Notes: generated by a model from the letters alone, not told the origin. Positions 33,437 to 41,890 are shown, counted from the first letter of the stretch. The stretch: 64,000 bases of DNA from Streptomyces sp. B21-105 (GCF_036898465.1 NZ_JARUMJ010000001.1:4526001-4590000), one strand, 5' to 3'. A program made the numbers and translations.

Positions 33437-35038
33437 TCAGGCGCCCTGTTGCACCCATGTGGTGGCACTGTGCTCGACCTGTGAGTCGAGTTGCCAGCTC
33501 GTTTCGGGTGCGGGCTGGGGCACGGCCGGGCCGAGCGCGGGCAGGTGCACGGTGAACACGGTCTGTCCGGGCACGCTGTCGACGGTCACGGCGCCGCCGT
33601 GCGCGGTCGCGACAGCCTGCACGATGGCGAGGCCGAGGCCGGTCGAGCCGGACGCGCGGGAGCGCGAGGAGTCGCCGCGCGCGAACCGTTCGAAGACATG
33701 CGGCAGCAGGTCGGGCGGAATGCCCTGGCCGTTGTCCTGGACGTCCACGCACAGCCACGGCCCGCGGCGCTGCACGCGCGCGGTGACGGTGGTGCCGGGC
33801 GGGGTGTGCGTCCGGGCGTTGGCGAGGAGGTTGACGAGGACCTGTTGAAGTCGCGCCGAGTCGGCGGAGACCAGGGCCGGCTCGTCGGGCAGTTCGAGGC
33901 GCCAGGCGTGCTCGTCGCCGGCGACGCGGGCGTCGCTGACGGTGTCGATGACCAGGGGGACGAGGTCGGTCTGCTCGAACTGCAGGGGCCGGCCCGCGTC
34001 GAGCCGGGCGAGCAGGAGCAGGTCCTCGACGAGGAAGGTCATCCGGCCGGCCTCGGACTCGATGCGGCCGAGCGCGTGCTTGGTGTCGGGCCCGACCTCC
34101 TCGCGTCCGCGCCGGGTCAGCTCGGCGTAGCCGCGGATGGAGGCGAGGGGCGTGCGCAGCTCGTGACTGGCGTCCGCGACGAACTGCCGGACCCGCATCT
34201 CGCTCTCCTGGCGGGCGTGCAGCGCGCCGTGGACGTGGTTCAGCATCCGGTTGAGGGCCGCGCCGACCTGCCCGACCTCGGTGTGCGGATCGGTCTCGGA
34301 CTCCGGCACCCGCTCGCTGAGGTTCACCTCGCCGGTGTGCAGGGGGAGTTCGGAGACCCGGGTGGCGGTGGCGGCGACCTTGCGGAGCGGCCGGGTGGCG
34401 ACGCCGACCATGACGGTGCCGGCGAGGCCGGCGGCGAGGAGACCCGCGACGGTCAGACTGATCTCGACGACGATCAGGGTGTTGATGGTCTTGTCGACGT
34501 CGGCCGTGGGGATGGCCACGTAGTAGGCGGAGGTGTCGTTGCTGGCGTACTTGACGAGGTAGTCGCCCAGTCCGGGGATCGTCACGGTGTGCGTCTTGTC
34601 GTCCCGGGAGACCGAGTTGAGCGCTGTCTTCTGGGCTTTCGTGAGCTCCTTGCTGCCCATCGAGAAGTCCTGCGACTTCACGCCGCGCGCGGCCTCGGTG
34701 ATGGCGCCGTTCACGACCTTGGCCGCGATGGTGCTGTCCGACTGGGGGCCCGTGACCAGCTGACCGAGCTGCCGGCCGGGCGTGGTGGTGTCGGTCTTCG
34801 CCGACGGGCCGGGCGGCCCGGCGAAGCCGTCGCGGGGCGCCGCACGCGCCGCGACCTCGCCCAGCCGCTCGTTGAGCTGGCCGTACAGATGGTCCCGGAG
34901 CACGAGGGTGGTCACCGTGCCGATCACCGCGCAGACGACGGCGATCAGGGTCACCGACACGACGACGAGCCGGGTCCGCAGGGTGCGCGGCTTTCCCGCT
35001 CGTCTCTTCTGCGGACGCGGCCGTCGTCGCCCGTTCAT
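33437..35038 (-). CDS. Sensor histidine kinase with HAMP domain
   Basis: 533 residues. Basic N terminus, membrane helix 1 (about 22-45, LVVVSVTLIAVVCAVIGTVT), extracellular sensor about 45-185, helix 2 (about 188-212, TVAGLLAAGLAGTVMVGVAT), HAMP, then DHp with the phospho-acceptor His in DASHELRTPLASIRGYAELT (about 290). The ATPase domain has VLVNLLANARTHTPPGTTVT (N box), DNGQGIPPDLLPHVFERFAR (G1) and GLGLAIVQAVATAHGG (G2). Complete and apparently active. Overlaps the response-regulator gene by 4 bases and is followed 15 bases later by the glycosyltransferases, suggesting a cell-surface signal. Confidence 0.93.
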   Translation of the reverse strand: MNGRRRPRPQKRRAGKPRTLRTRLVVVSVTLIAVVCAVIGTVTTLVLRDHLYGQLNERLGEVAARAAPRDGFAGPPGPSAKTDTTTPGRQLGQLVTGPQSDSTIAAKVVNGAITEAARGVKSQDFSMGSKELTKAQKTALNSVSRDDKTHTVTIPGLGDYLVKYASNDTSAYYVAIPTADVDKTINTLIVVEISLTVAGLLAAGLAGTVMVGVATRPLRKVAATATRVSELPLHTGEVNLSERVPESETDPHTEVGQVGAALNRMLNHVHGALHARQESEMRVRQFVADASHELRTPLASIRGYAELTRRGREEVGPDTKHALGRIESEAGRMTFLVEDLLLLARLDAGRPLQFEQTDLVPLVIDTVSDARVAGDEHAWRLELPDEPALVSADSARLQQVLVNLLANARTHTPPGTTVTARVQRRGPWLCVDVQDNGQGIPPDLLPHVFERFARGDSSRSRASGSTGLGLAIVQAVATAHGGAVTVDSVPGQTVFTVHLPALGPAVPQPAPETSWQLDSQVEHSATTWVQQGA

Positions 35039-35775
35039 GACGCGGCGGGCTTGATCAGGTAACCGGCCCCACGACGGGTGTGGATCATCGGCTCACGGCC
35101 CGCGTCTATCTTGCGCCGCAGGTAGGAGATGTACAGCTCGACGACGTTGGCCTGACCGCCGAAGTCGTACGACCACACCCGGTCCAGGATCTGCGCCTTG
35201 CTGAGCACGCGCCGCGGGTTGCGCATCAGGAAGCGCAGCAGCTCGAACTCGGTGGCGGTGAGGTGGATGTCGGCGCCGGCCCGCGACACCTCGTGGCTGT
35301 CCTCGTCGAGGGTCAGGTCCCCGACCACCAGCATGGAGTCGGACCGCCGGTCGGCGGCGCCGGTACGCCGGATGAGCCCGCGCAGCCGTGCCACGACCTC
35401 CTCGAGGCTGAACGGCTTGGTGACGTAGTCGTCGCCGCCGGCGGTGAGCCCGGCGATCCGGTCCTCGACGGCGTCCTTGGCCGTGAGGAACAGCACCGGG
35501 ACGTCCGGCAGCTCACGCCGCAGCCGCCCCAGGACCGTCAGCCCGTCCATGTCGGGCAGCATCATGTCGAGGACGACGGCGTCGGGCCGGAACTCACGGG
35601 CGGTCTGGATCGCACCCGTGCCGTCACCGGCACTCCGGATCTGCCAACCCTCATAGCGCAGGGCCATGGACAGCAGCTCGGTGATCGACAGCTCGTCGTC
35701 CACCACAAGCACGCGGACGGGGCTCCCGTCCGGCCTCAGCAGTTCGGTGCGCCCCTGGGGCGAGGTCGTGGTCAT
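35035..35775 (-). CDS. OmpR/PhoB-family response regulator
   Basis: 246 residues from the ATG at 35775 (a longer frame to 35844 is unlikely). Receiver: acidic pair in VRVLVVDDELS, phospho-acceptor Asp70 in AVVLDMMLPDMDG, Thr98 in VLFLTAKD and Lys120 in DDYVTKPFSLEE. Winged-helix effector: LTATEFELLRFLMRNPRRVL, LDRVWSYDFGGQANVVELYI and REPMIHTRRGAGYLIKP. First gene of a four-gene operon with its kinase and two glycosyltransferases. CTGAGAG/CTCTCAG-type repeats in its promoter region could be self-binding sites. Confidence 0.94.
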   Translation of the reverse strand: MTTTSPQGRTELLRPDGSPVRVLVVDDELSITELLSMALRYEGWQIRSAGDGTGAIQTAREFRPDAVVLDMMLPDMDGLTVLGRLRRELPDVPVLFLTAKDAVEDRIAGLTAGGDDYVTKPFSLEEVVARLRGLIRRTGAADRRSDSMLVVGDLTLDEDSHEVSRAGADIHLTATEFELLRFLMRNPRRVLSKAQILDRVWSYDFGGQANVVELYISYLRRKIDAGREPMIHTRRGAGYLIKPAAS

Positions 35776-36101
35776 GGTGAACACCCTGTCGGGGCCCGCT
35801 GAGAGCACTCTTTCACTTGTCTGTGATTTCTCTGAGAAACGCACAGGCGCCTCTCAGGCAACACCTGGGAAGCGCTTGCTCCGCGTTTTCTCCGTGCTTG
35901 GTTTCCGCGCTTGCTCCGCTCCAGCCCCGCCCCTCGCCCTGGGGGGCGAATTGCCCGCGAACACCCGATCTTGCGGCGTCGGGGTGCGACGTCGTGGTGC
36001 GACGCCGGGCCCACTCCCCGAAGATCTCATGGGCCGCCGACCGGGAGCCCGGCTGTGATCCACCTTGGCGACGCACAGGAACGGGCGGGATCGCGCCTCC
36101 G
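35776..36101 (-). promoter_or_regulatory. 326-bp promoter region of the response-regulator operon
   Basis: No gene. Several CTGAGAG or CTCTCAG half sites occur in the 75 bases before the start (about 35798-35805, 35831-35837, 35851-35857). Spaced repeats of this kind suit an OmpR-type regulator binding its own promoter, but this is inference from pattern alone. Confidence 0.35.
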
Positions 36102-37085
36102 TCAGAACAGGCCGTCCTGACGGTGCTCCGTCCCCCTGAACCGCCGTACCGGAAAGCCCACTTCGCCGCTCCCCGCAGGGACCAGCTCCCACCCTCGCAT
36201 CAACCGCGTGTCGAGCACGACCACCCCACCCCGGTCGGCCGCGGCCGGGTCGGCGGGCTGGGGCGGATCGGCGGATCGGGGCGGATCGGCGGCCGGAAGC
36301 GGGACGACGTCCGGACTCGGGCCGACGGCCGGACTCGGGCCGACGGCCAGATGCAGGTCGGGGCCGACGGCCGCCACCAGCTCGCCACTCACCGAGCCGC
36401 CGGGCACGAGCTCGCTCACCTCACCGTACGCGGCCGGAGCCCCGGCGAGCCCGAACGCCCGTACATGGTCGACGGATCGGAACGGCGCGGGCTCCAACGA
36501 CTCGGGCCAGTCGCCCAGTTGAACGGCCCGGCCGTACACCTCGCGCAGCTCACCCGCCCGTTCCTCCTCCCCCGTCGGCAGCGCGGACCGCACCGCCCGC
36601 TTGACGGCGTACGGAACCCGGTCCGGCACGCGCAGCGCGGCCCGCAACAGTTCCTCGGTGCGGCGGGCTGCCATCAACGGCCCGACGCCGAGCCAGCTGA
36701 AGCAGACCGCGCCCTGCTCCAGCAGTCGCACGGGCCCCCGCTCGGCGGCAGTGATCCCCACCTTGACGAGCCCGGGCCCGAACCAGGCGAGGTACACCCG
36801 GTAGGGGCGCGGGTCGTCGGCGATCCCGTCCGCCGCGACGGAGTGCGCCCGGTCCAGCCGCGCGCACTCCTCGCACCGGGCCCCCGTGCTCCTTCCCGGC
36901 ACGGCCGCCCGCACCGGACACGGATTCCCCCGAGCCCCGACACACTGCCGCACACCGCCCGCCACCACGCCGAACGAGACCCGCTTGCCCCAGGTCAGCG
37001 GGCTAGGACGGGCCCCGTCCCAGATCAGCGCGGGGCCCTCCGCCGCCGACCACCGCAGCCCCGCACACCTCCATGCCCGTGCCAT
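36102..37085 (-). CDS. DUF2797-domain protein
   Basis: 327 residues from the ATG encoding MARAWRCAGLRWSAAEGPAL. A Cys-rich segment (about 47-78: VRQCVGARGNPCPVRAAVPG, then CEECARLDRAHS) is probably a zinc site. The DUF2797 core follows: YRVYLAWFGPGLVKVGITAA, ERGPVRLLEQGAVCFSWLGV and GPLMAARRTEELLRAALRVP. The YLxxFGxxxVKVGIT pattern recalls GIY-YIG-like folds. The C-terminal 90 residues include a Pro/Asp repeat (PAADPPRSADPPQPADPAAA). Biochemical role not established. The start lies 83 bases inside the upstream gene's 3' end, an unusually long overlap. Confidence 0.75.
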   Translation of the reverse strand: MARAWRCAGLRWSAAEGPALIWDGARPSPLTWGKRVSFGVVAGGVRQCVGARGNPCPVRAAVPGRSTGARCEECARLDRAHSVAADGIADDPRPYRVYLAWFGPGLVKVGITAAERGPVRLLEQGAVCFSWLGVGPLMAARRTEELLRAALRVPDRVPYAVKRAVRSALPTGEEERAGELREVYGRAVQLGDWPESLEPAPFRSVDHVRAFGLAGAPAAYGEVSELVPGGSVSGELVAAVGPDLHLAVGPSPAVGPSPDVVPLPAADPPRSADPPQPADPAAADRGGVVVLDTRLMRGWELVPAGSGEVGFPVRRFRGTEHRQDGLF

Positions 37086-37431
37086 CACCCGCAACGCTAG
37101 GCCCCGGCACCGACAGCGCGGTGACGGCCGTGCGCCCGCGCCCGGCGAGCCGGCACCCGACACACCCCGGATGACCTTCCCGGGCCCACGGATCCCGTAC
37201 CCGCATCCCCCATTCCGACCGCGGGCGCACCCCCGGCGGCTTGCCCCACCCGGCGAGATGCAGCCCCCAGGTGACCAGCGCGGCCAATCCGAGGACGACA
37301 CCGCCGACGACCAGCGCGGGCACCGAGCCGACGCACACACCGACGCCCGCCGCGGAGCCCCCGACGGCCACGATCGCCACGCCGGTCCATCCGGCGATCG
37401 TGTGCCCCTCGTCGTATCCATGCCCGGCCAT
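37003..37431 (-). CDS. Small membrane protein, HGxxPAAW-like family
   Basis: 142 residues from the ATG encoding MAGHGYDEGHTIAGWTGVAI. Two membrane helices (about 12-35 and 38-60; VAIVAVGGSAAGVGVCVGSV, LVVGGVVLGLAALVTWGLHL) and a short cytoplasmic part, GWGKPPGVRPRSEWGMRVRD, PGCVGCRLAGRGR. The HG...GHT.AGW start is the family mark. Coding signal becomes weak after about residue 105, where the frame overlaps the start of the DUF2797 gene, so the natural stop may have been lost and the tail may be spurious read-through. A divergent MarR gene lies upstream. Confidence 0.65.
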   Translation of the reverse strand: MAGHGYDEGHTIAGWTGVAIVAVGGSAAGVGVCVGSVPALVVGGVVLGLAALVTWGLHLAGWGKPPGVRPRSEWGMRVRDPWAREGHPGCVGCRLAGRGRTAVTALSVPGPSVAGDGTGMEVCGAAVVGGGGPRADLGRGPS

Positions 37432-37469
37432 GAATCCCTCACTATCTAAGAAGTTCATACTGGAAACCT

Positions 37470-37482
37470 CTTACAAGGTAAG
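37470..37482. promoter_or_regulatory. CTTAC-AAG-GTAAG inverted repeat in a divergent promoter
   Basis: Exact 5-bp arms with a 3-base spacer, between the small membrane protein gene (minus) and the MarR gene (plus), 39 bases before the former. Plausible operator for the adjacent MarR protein. Confidence 0.45.
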
Positions 37483-37615
37483 ACAAACCGAAAGCGGATA
37501 ACAAGGACCCAGCACGAACCCGTCCCCGTCCCACGAGCCACCGCCCCCGCAGCTCACGCAGCTCCCTCAGCCGAGCTCACGCACTCGAACGCCCCGGAGA
37601 GGAACCGGCCCCGCG

Positions 37616-38119
37616 ATGACACCAGAGCCGCCGCCTCCGTCCCCCCGCCCCGCAGCCACCCCCGCCGAGGCGCTCTCCGCGATGGACGACCTCATCGCGG
37701 CCAGCATGATCGGGCAGCAGGAGATGGCCCAGCGCCTGGGCCTGAACGTCACCGACCTGACCTGCTTCGGCTACGTCCTTCAGGCCGGCGAGGACCTTCT
37801 GACGGCCGGCGACCTCGCGGCACACGTCCAGGTCACGACAGGCGCCGTGACCGGCATCCTCAACCGTCTGGAACGCGCCGGCTACGTCACCCGCCGGGCC
37901 GACCCCCAGGACCGCCGCCGGGTCCGCGTCGCGGCCGTCCCCTCGGCGGTGGCCAGGGTCTACGCCCTCTACGAGCCGCATTACGCCCGCCTGAACGCCC
38001 TCTTCGCCGAATACTCGGTGGAGGAGATCGCCGTCCTGACGGACTGGTTCACCCGCGCGACCGCCCTCGCCAACGCCTACCGCGAGGAACTGCGCCTCAG
38101 CCACGACCGGAGCGAGTGA
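37616..38119 (+). CDS. MarR-family transcriptional regulator
   Basis: 167 residues. A Pro-rich first 15 residues, then helices with MDDLIAASMIGQQEMAQRLG and the winged helix NVTDLTCFGYVLQAGEDLLT, LAAHVQVTTGAVTGILNRLE (recognition helix), AGYVTRRADPQDRRRVRVAA (wing). The C-terminal dimer helix ends at LRLSHDRSE. Ligand unknown. No transporter or enzyme gene is directly coupled; the divergent small membrane protein gene is the nearest possible target. Confidence 0.88.
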   Translation: MTPEPPPPSPRPAATPAEALSAMDDLIAASMIGQQEMAQRLGLNVTDLTCFGYVLQAGEDLLTAGDLAAHVQVTTGAVTGILNRLERAGYVTRRADPQDRRRVRVAAVPSAVARVYALYEPHYARLNALFAEYSVEEIAVLTDWFTRATALANAYREELRLSHDRSE

Positions 38120-38153
38120 CCCCCGGCGACCAGGACCCCCGTCGACCAGCGCT

Positions 38154-38196
38154 CTAATCAAGGATGTGATTAGTCATTTCTTTGAGTAATCTACTC
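38154..38196 (+). promoter_or_regulatory. Two inverted repeats before the padR gene
   Basis: CTAATCA-N6-TGATTAG (38154-38173, exact 7-bp arms) and GAGTA-ATC-TACTC (38184-38196, exact 5-bp arms) lie 44-86 bases before the padR start, in unusually AT-rich sequence. Good candidates for PadR binding sites overlapping the promoter. Confidence 0.65.
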
Positions 38197-38239
38197 TCGA
38201 GGAGACGGACGGCCGAACCGGGACGAGGGGGCAGCCTCG

Positions 38240-38809
38240 ATGGCCTTGCGACATGCCGTGCTGGCGGCGCTGCTGGACGGCGAGTACAGCGGATACCAGC
38301 TGGCGAAGGCGTTCGATGTCGGCGTGGCGAACTTCTGGCACGCCCTGCCCCAGCAGCTGTACGCCGAGCTGGCCAAGCTGGAGGGGGAAGGGCTGGTCGC
38401 CGGTCGGCAGGTGATCCAGGAGACGCGGCCCAACAAGCGCCTGTTCCACGTCACCGACGCCGGCCGCGCCGAGCTGGAGAAGTTCGCCGCAGCCGTGGCG
38501 AAGCCCTCGTTCATCCGCGACGACCTGCTGGTCAAGGTCCAGGTCGCCGACCGCATCGGTACCGCGTCGGTGATCGAACAGCTCGAGGAGCGGGCGTCCG
38601 CGGCCGAGGGCAAGATCGAACTGCTCGGCAAGCTGCTGCGACAACTGCGCGGCGAGCAGGACGAAGCGGAGTTCCTCCTCAGAGGCGAGCGGATCGGGCC
38701 GTACCTGACCTGCCTGCGCGGCCTCGCATTCGAGCAGGGCCACCGGGACTGGTGCCTGCGGATCGCGACTGTCCTGCGGGAAAGGCGGACGACTCATGCA
38801 CAACGGTGA
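38240..38809 (+). CDS. PadR-family transcriptional regulator
   Basis: 189 residues. N-terminal PadR winged helix: MALRHAVLAALLDGEYSGYQ, LAKAFDVGVANFWHALPQQL, YAELAKLEGEGLVAGRQVIQ and the wing KRLFHVTDAGRAELEKF. A C-terminal Vir-like helical bundle (about 95-185, VIEQLEERASAAEGKIELLG) mediates dimerisation. PadR repressors respond to phenolic acids or drugs and repress adjacent genes. The 3' end overlaps the SGNH hydrolase start by 14 bases, so the hydrolase is probably the regulated partner. Confidence 0.9.
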   Translation: MALRHAVLAALLDGEYSGYQLAKAFDVGVANFWHALPQQLYAELAKLEGEGLVAGRQVIQETRPNKRLFHVTDAGRAELEKFAAAVAKPSFIRDDLLVKVQVADRIGTASVIEQLEERASAAEGKIELLGKLLRQLRGEQDEAEFLLRGERIGPYLTCLRGLAFEQGHRDWCLRIATVLRERRTTHAQR

Positions 38810-39614
38810 CTACCTGCGCTATGTCGCCCTGGGCGACAGCCAGACCGAAGGGCTCGGCGACGGCGACGACACCCTGGGCCTACGCGGCTTCGCCGACCGG
38901 CTCGCCGAGCACCTCGCCGCCGTCAACCCCGGTCTCCGGTACGCCAATCTGGCCGTACGAGGGCGTACCGCCGGCCAGGTCCACACCGAACAGCTGGGGC
39001 CGGCCCTGGCTCTGCGCCCCGACCTGGCCACCGTCGTCGCCGGTGTCAACGACCTGCTCCGGCCCCGGTACGACGCCGCGGAAGTGGCAGGGCACCTGGA
39101 GGACATGTTCGCCGCCCTCACGGCCGCCGGCACCCACGTGGTGACGCTGACCTTCCCCGACGTCGGAAGGATCATGCCGCTGGCCCGGCCCGTCAGGTCC
39201 CGCGTGTTCGACCTCAACACCCGCATCCGTGCCGCGGCCGCCCGGCACGGGGTCACCGTCGCCGAGACCGGCCGACAGACCGCCACCACCGACCCACGGA
39301 TGTGGACCGCGGACCGCCTCCACGCCAGCCCCCTCGGTCACGAACGGATCGCCGCAGCCCTCGCCCACGCCATCCACCTGCCCGGAACCGACGACACCTG
39401 GACACGCCCCCTGCCACCGCAGAGGGTTCCCTCGCGCCGACAGGCAGCAGGAGCCGAACTCCGCTGGGTGGCCGCACACCTCGGCCCCTGGCTCGTACGC
39501 CGCCTGCGCGGCCGATCCTCCGGCGACGGCCGCACCGCCAAGCGCCCCCAGCTCCTGCCCGTGACTCCCACGCCCGACTCCGCCGCGCACACCGGTCGAC
39601 GCGAGTCTCCTTAG
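38796..39614 (+). CDS. SGNH/GDSL-family hydrolase
   Basis: 272 residues. Block I YVALGDSQTEGLGDGDD (nucleophile Ser about 15, with GDSQ in place of GDSL). Block II Gly is in YANLAVRGRTAGQVH. Block III is VVAGVNDLLRP (GxND). Block V, Asp and His, is TADRLHASPLGHERIA (about 170-185). All catalytic parts are present. No signal peptide, so intracellular. Such enzymes remove acyl or acetyl groups from lipids, sugars or drugs. The C-terminal 60 residues are Arg/Pro-rich and disordered. Coupled to padR by overlap; a role against a phenolic or acylated compound is inferred. Confidence 0.9.
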   Translation: MHNGDYLRYVALGDSQTEGLGDGDDTLGLRGFADRLAEHLAAVNPGLRYANLAVRGRTAGQVHTEQLGPALALRPDLATVVAGVNDLLRPRYDAAEVAGHLEDMFAALTAAGTHVVTLTFPDVGRIMPLARPVRSRVFDLNTRIRAAAARHGVTVAETGRQTATTDPRMWTADRLHASPLGHERIAAALAHAIHLPGTDDTWTRPLPPQRVPSRRQAAGAELRWVAAHLGPWLVRRLRGRSSGDGRTAKRPQLLPVTPTPDSAAHTGRRESP

Positions 39615-39619
39615 CGTGC

Positions 39620-39817
39620 GACGGCGTCGGGCCCGGCGGGCACCCCGGTCTTGCCTCCAACGGCCCGGCGTTGTGCGGCATGCCGGAGGCCCGGATTCGG
39701 TTTCTCCGGATGTCGGCCCGTGTGCACTCGGCGGGGCTTGTCGAACCCGGCTACGACGCCGTCGCCGGATGACGCGCCCGTCACATACTCCAGCGGGTAC
39801 TTCCTCGGGGCAGGCAT
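39620..39817 (-). pseudogene. Possible remnant of an insertion-sequence transposase
   Basis: On the minus strand an AGGAG site precedes an ATG encoding MPAPRKYPLE, the usual opening of IS3-family OrfA transposases in Streptomyces. After ten residues the similarity ends (YVTGASSGDGVVAGFDKP), so only a stub remains if this is right. The surrounding 400-bp spacer (39615-40013) has no other gene. The match is short and could be chance. Confidence 0.3.
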
Positions 39818-40013
39818 CGTCCGGGCTCCTCTCATGAGACCCATCTGACCTGCTGTCATCTTTCCCCGCATCTCGGGGGAACCTCAAACCGGCCCGATGT
39901 CCTGCCGGCCCCACGCCAGGAAGGCGTTGCAGACCGCCGGGTCGGCTTGTTCCGCCGACGTCGCCCCGAGCGCGCGACCTCCGGCACCGAACCCGCGAGT
40001 GCGGCCCGCCGGG

Positions 40014-40523
40014 CTACCAGCCGGGAGCGCCGGGCGGTACGGGCGTCCGGTCGGCGGGGGTGACGCCGGTGGCGGCGAGAATCCGTTCGGCCGAGGCGTC
40101 GTTGTCGTCCCGTACGGCCATGGCCATCGCGGCGCGAGCGAGCGAGGGAGCCGTCTGCGGAGGGATCACCAGGAACATGAAGTGGTCCTGATCGCCCCGA
40201 GTGACGATCATGGTGTCGTCGCTGACGGCAGCCCAGTCGATGCGGACGGTACGACCGTCGACGAGAAGATGGCCCGGCCTCTCGTCCCAGGCGCCCGCGT
40301 CGAGGCCGACACGGGCGAGTGGACCCAGCCGGGCACTCAACACGGCGAGCAGTCCGGACAGTTGACTCCCGAGATCACGTGACCGCGGCCACCACGCGCC
40401 GTCGAACGTCCCCGTGCGCCGGGGCGTCGTCTCCATCCGCAGGACCGCGGTGCCGGGGAGTATCGGCTCCCTGCTGGTGTCCGCCAGGAGGGAGCCCGGG
40501 AGCAGCGGGATCGTGGGGATCAC
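40014..40523 (-). CDS. DUF5994-family protein
   Basis: 169 residues. Core: GTFDGAWWPRSRDLGSQLSG, the AWWPRSRDL family signature, also found in the paralogue 200 bases upstream. GHLLVDGRTVRIDWAAVSDD and HFMFLVIPPQTAPSLARAAM follow. No membrane helix or signal peptide. It ends PADRTPVPPGAPGW. Lies 6 bases after a 54-residue membrane protein gene, in a three-gene run of DUF5994, small membrane protein, DUF5994. Function not established for the family. Confidence 0.75.
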   Translation of the reverse strand: MIPTIPLLPGSLLADTSREPILPGTAVLRMETTPRRTGTFDGAWWPRSRDLGSQLSGLLAVLSARLGPLARVGLDAGAWDERPGHLLVDGRTVRIDWAAVSDDTMIVTRGDQDHFMFLVIPPQTAPSLARAAMAMAVRDDNDASAERILAATGVTPADRTPVPPGAPGW

Positions 40524-40529
40524 GGGGAC

Positions 40530-40694
40530 TCACCTCAGTCCCTTCCAGGTGCTGCGTCTCCGCAGGGTCGCCCCGGGGGCGGCCTTGGTGGAAGGCGGCG
40601 GCGCGATCGCGTGCTGCCGGTTCGCCAGGTGGACGATGAGCACACCCAGAGCGATCATCGCCATGACGACGACCAGGGTCACAAAGGTCTCCAT
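40530..40694 (-). CDS. 54-residue membrane protein paired with DUF5994 genes
   Basis: Starts METFVTLVVVMAMIALGVLI and ends in the basic tail GATLRRRSTWKGLR. One membrane helix. It starts 5 bases after the upstream DUF5994 stop codon and stops 6 bases before the next DUF5994 gene, so all three are surely co-transcribed. It is homologous to the N terminus of the divergent gene at 41863 (METVVTAVLIIAVIAMGIAL). Too short for most gene finders, but the paralogy supports it. Confidence 0.75.
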   Translation of the reverse strand: METFVTLVVVMAMIALGVLIVHLANRQHAIAPPPSTKAAPGATLRRRSTWKGLR

Positions 40695-40699
40695 GGTCC

Positions 40700-41329
40700 T
40701 CACATCCCCATCAGCGCAGGGCCGGGCCGCGACGGGTGCAACGGCTCGACTCCGCCCTCGGCCATGACTCCCGGGCTCCGTGGACGCGCGGCCGGATCGC
40801 GGGCCCCGTGCCCTCCCTCGGAGTCCCAGACCGCTTCCCGGGCCCGGTCGGTCTCGGACGCCGTCCGCAGAAGTACGGCCTCCTCCATCAACCGGCTCGC
40901 GGTCGACGTGCCCCACGGGTCGCTCGCGGCGGCCATCAGCCAGGCGGCCATGACGGGGTCCGTCCACGGCGGGACCACCAGCAGGTTCCAGCGGCCCGTG
41001 CGGTAGGAGAGCAGCAGCAGTTCGTGCGGGTCCTGCTCGGCCAGGAACCAGCCCACCTTCACGACGTGACCGGCGACGGGCACCTTGCGCGGGAGGACCG
41101 GCCACTGGGTGGGGTTCACCGTGACCCTGGTGATCCGCCCCCACAGCGGATCCAGTACCGCCGTCAGGATCGGCAGTTCCGCCGCCAGATCACGGGAGCG
41201 GGGCCACCAGGCGCCGTCCAGAAGAGCCGGCGCGGCGCAGACGGGGGCCAGCGACAGGCGGAGAGAGGAAGAAGTAGTGGAGGACAGCCGATCTTCGAGT
41301 ATCGGCGAGAGGGAAATGGTCGCAGTCAT
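40700..41329 (-). CDS. DUF5994-family protein
   Basis: 209 residues, MTATISLSPILEDRLSSTTS at the start. The DUF5994 core: LLDGAWWPRSRDLAAELPIL, WGRITRVTVNPTQWPVLPRK, VKVGWFLAEQDPHELLLLSY, WNLLVVPPWTDPVMAAWLMA. About 60 C-terminal residues are variable and Pro/Arg-rich. First gene of the three-gene minus-strand unit. Its upstream region is an inverted near-copy of the region before the plus-strand unit at 41786, so the locus arose by duplication. Confidence 0.78.
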   Translation of the reverse strand: MTATISLSPILEDRLSSTTSSSLRLSLAPVCAAPALLDGAWWPRSRDLAAELPILTAVLDPLWGRITRVTVNPTQWPVLPRKVPVAGHVVKVGWFLAEQDPHELLLLSYRTGRWNLLVVPPWTDPVMAAWLMAAASDPWGTSTASRLMEEAVLLRTASETDRAREAVWDSEGGHGARDPAARPRSPGVMAEGGVEPLHPSRPGPALMGM

Positions 41330-41382
41330 GACGCGAACCCTGCCCCGAGCCGACCGTGGTCGGCCCGGCCTATGCGATCGCC

Positions 41383-41757
41383 GAAAACGACACGAGCATG
41401 GAAGCCGGTGCGCGGAATATCCTCGGTACTTCGAGCCTACTCCCCGGCCACGCCGAACGGACCCGGGCCGTCGGCGGGGGGACCGTCGCCCCTGTGCTCC
41501 TCCTCCGCACGGACCCGCTCCAGGGGCACTGTCCGGAGAGGCGCCGTGTGATCACCCAGCCGGAGGCGCGGCAAACGGTGCCCGGTATCGAGGCGACGTC
41601 CCGCACGGTGGCCCGGACGGCGCACTGTCCGGGAGAACGGCTGGTCACACGCACTCACAGGGGCTTCGGGCGGAGTAGGGTCGGAATACCGGGAGCACTT
41701 CGCGCACCGACTTCCCTGCTGGTGCCGTTCTCGGTGAGCGACAGGACCGGAACGTCC
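41383..41757. repeat. Inverted duplication of a promoter region (arms 41383-41457 and 41682-41757)
   Basis: The left arm on the plus strand and the right arm on the minus strand align along about 75 bases at roughly 75 percent identity by eye. Shared blocks include GGAAG.CGGTGCGCG and CCTACTCC, and both end in a GTTCGCG(T/C)CATGAC.GCGAC start-codon block outside the arms. The two arms are the promoters of the divergent DUF5994-type units. Confidence 0.7.
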
Positions 41758-41785
41758 AGGACGAGCCCGGGGACAGGTTCGCGCC

Positions 41786-41890
41786 ATGACCGCGACCAGC
41801 AGAGGTACGACCCCCACCGGACAGGACCGCCCCGGCGCGCTCGGCCCGAGGGAGGTGAGGACGTGGAGACCGTCGTCACAGCGGTACTGA
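41786..41890 (+). pseudogene. Remnant of a DUF5994 gene start
   Basis: The ATG at 41786 sits in the same context as the minus-strand DUF5994 start and encodes MTATSRGTTPTGQDRPGALG, sharing MTAT with it. The frame ends after 34 residues, past the start of the next gene, and the AWWPRSRDL core is absent. It looks like the deleted counterpart of the DUF5994 gene in the duplicated half of the locus, though it could act as a leader peptide. Confidence 0.45.
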
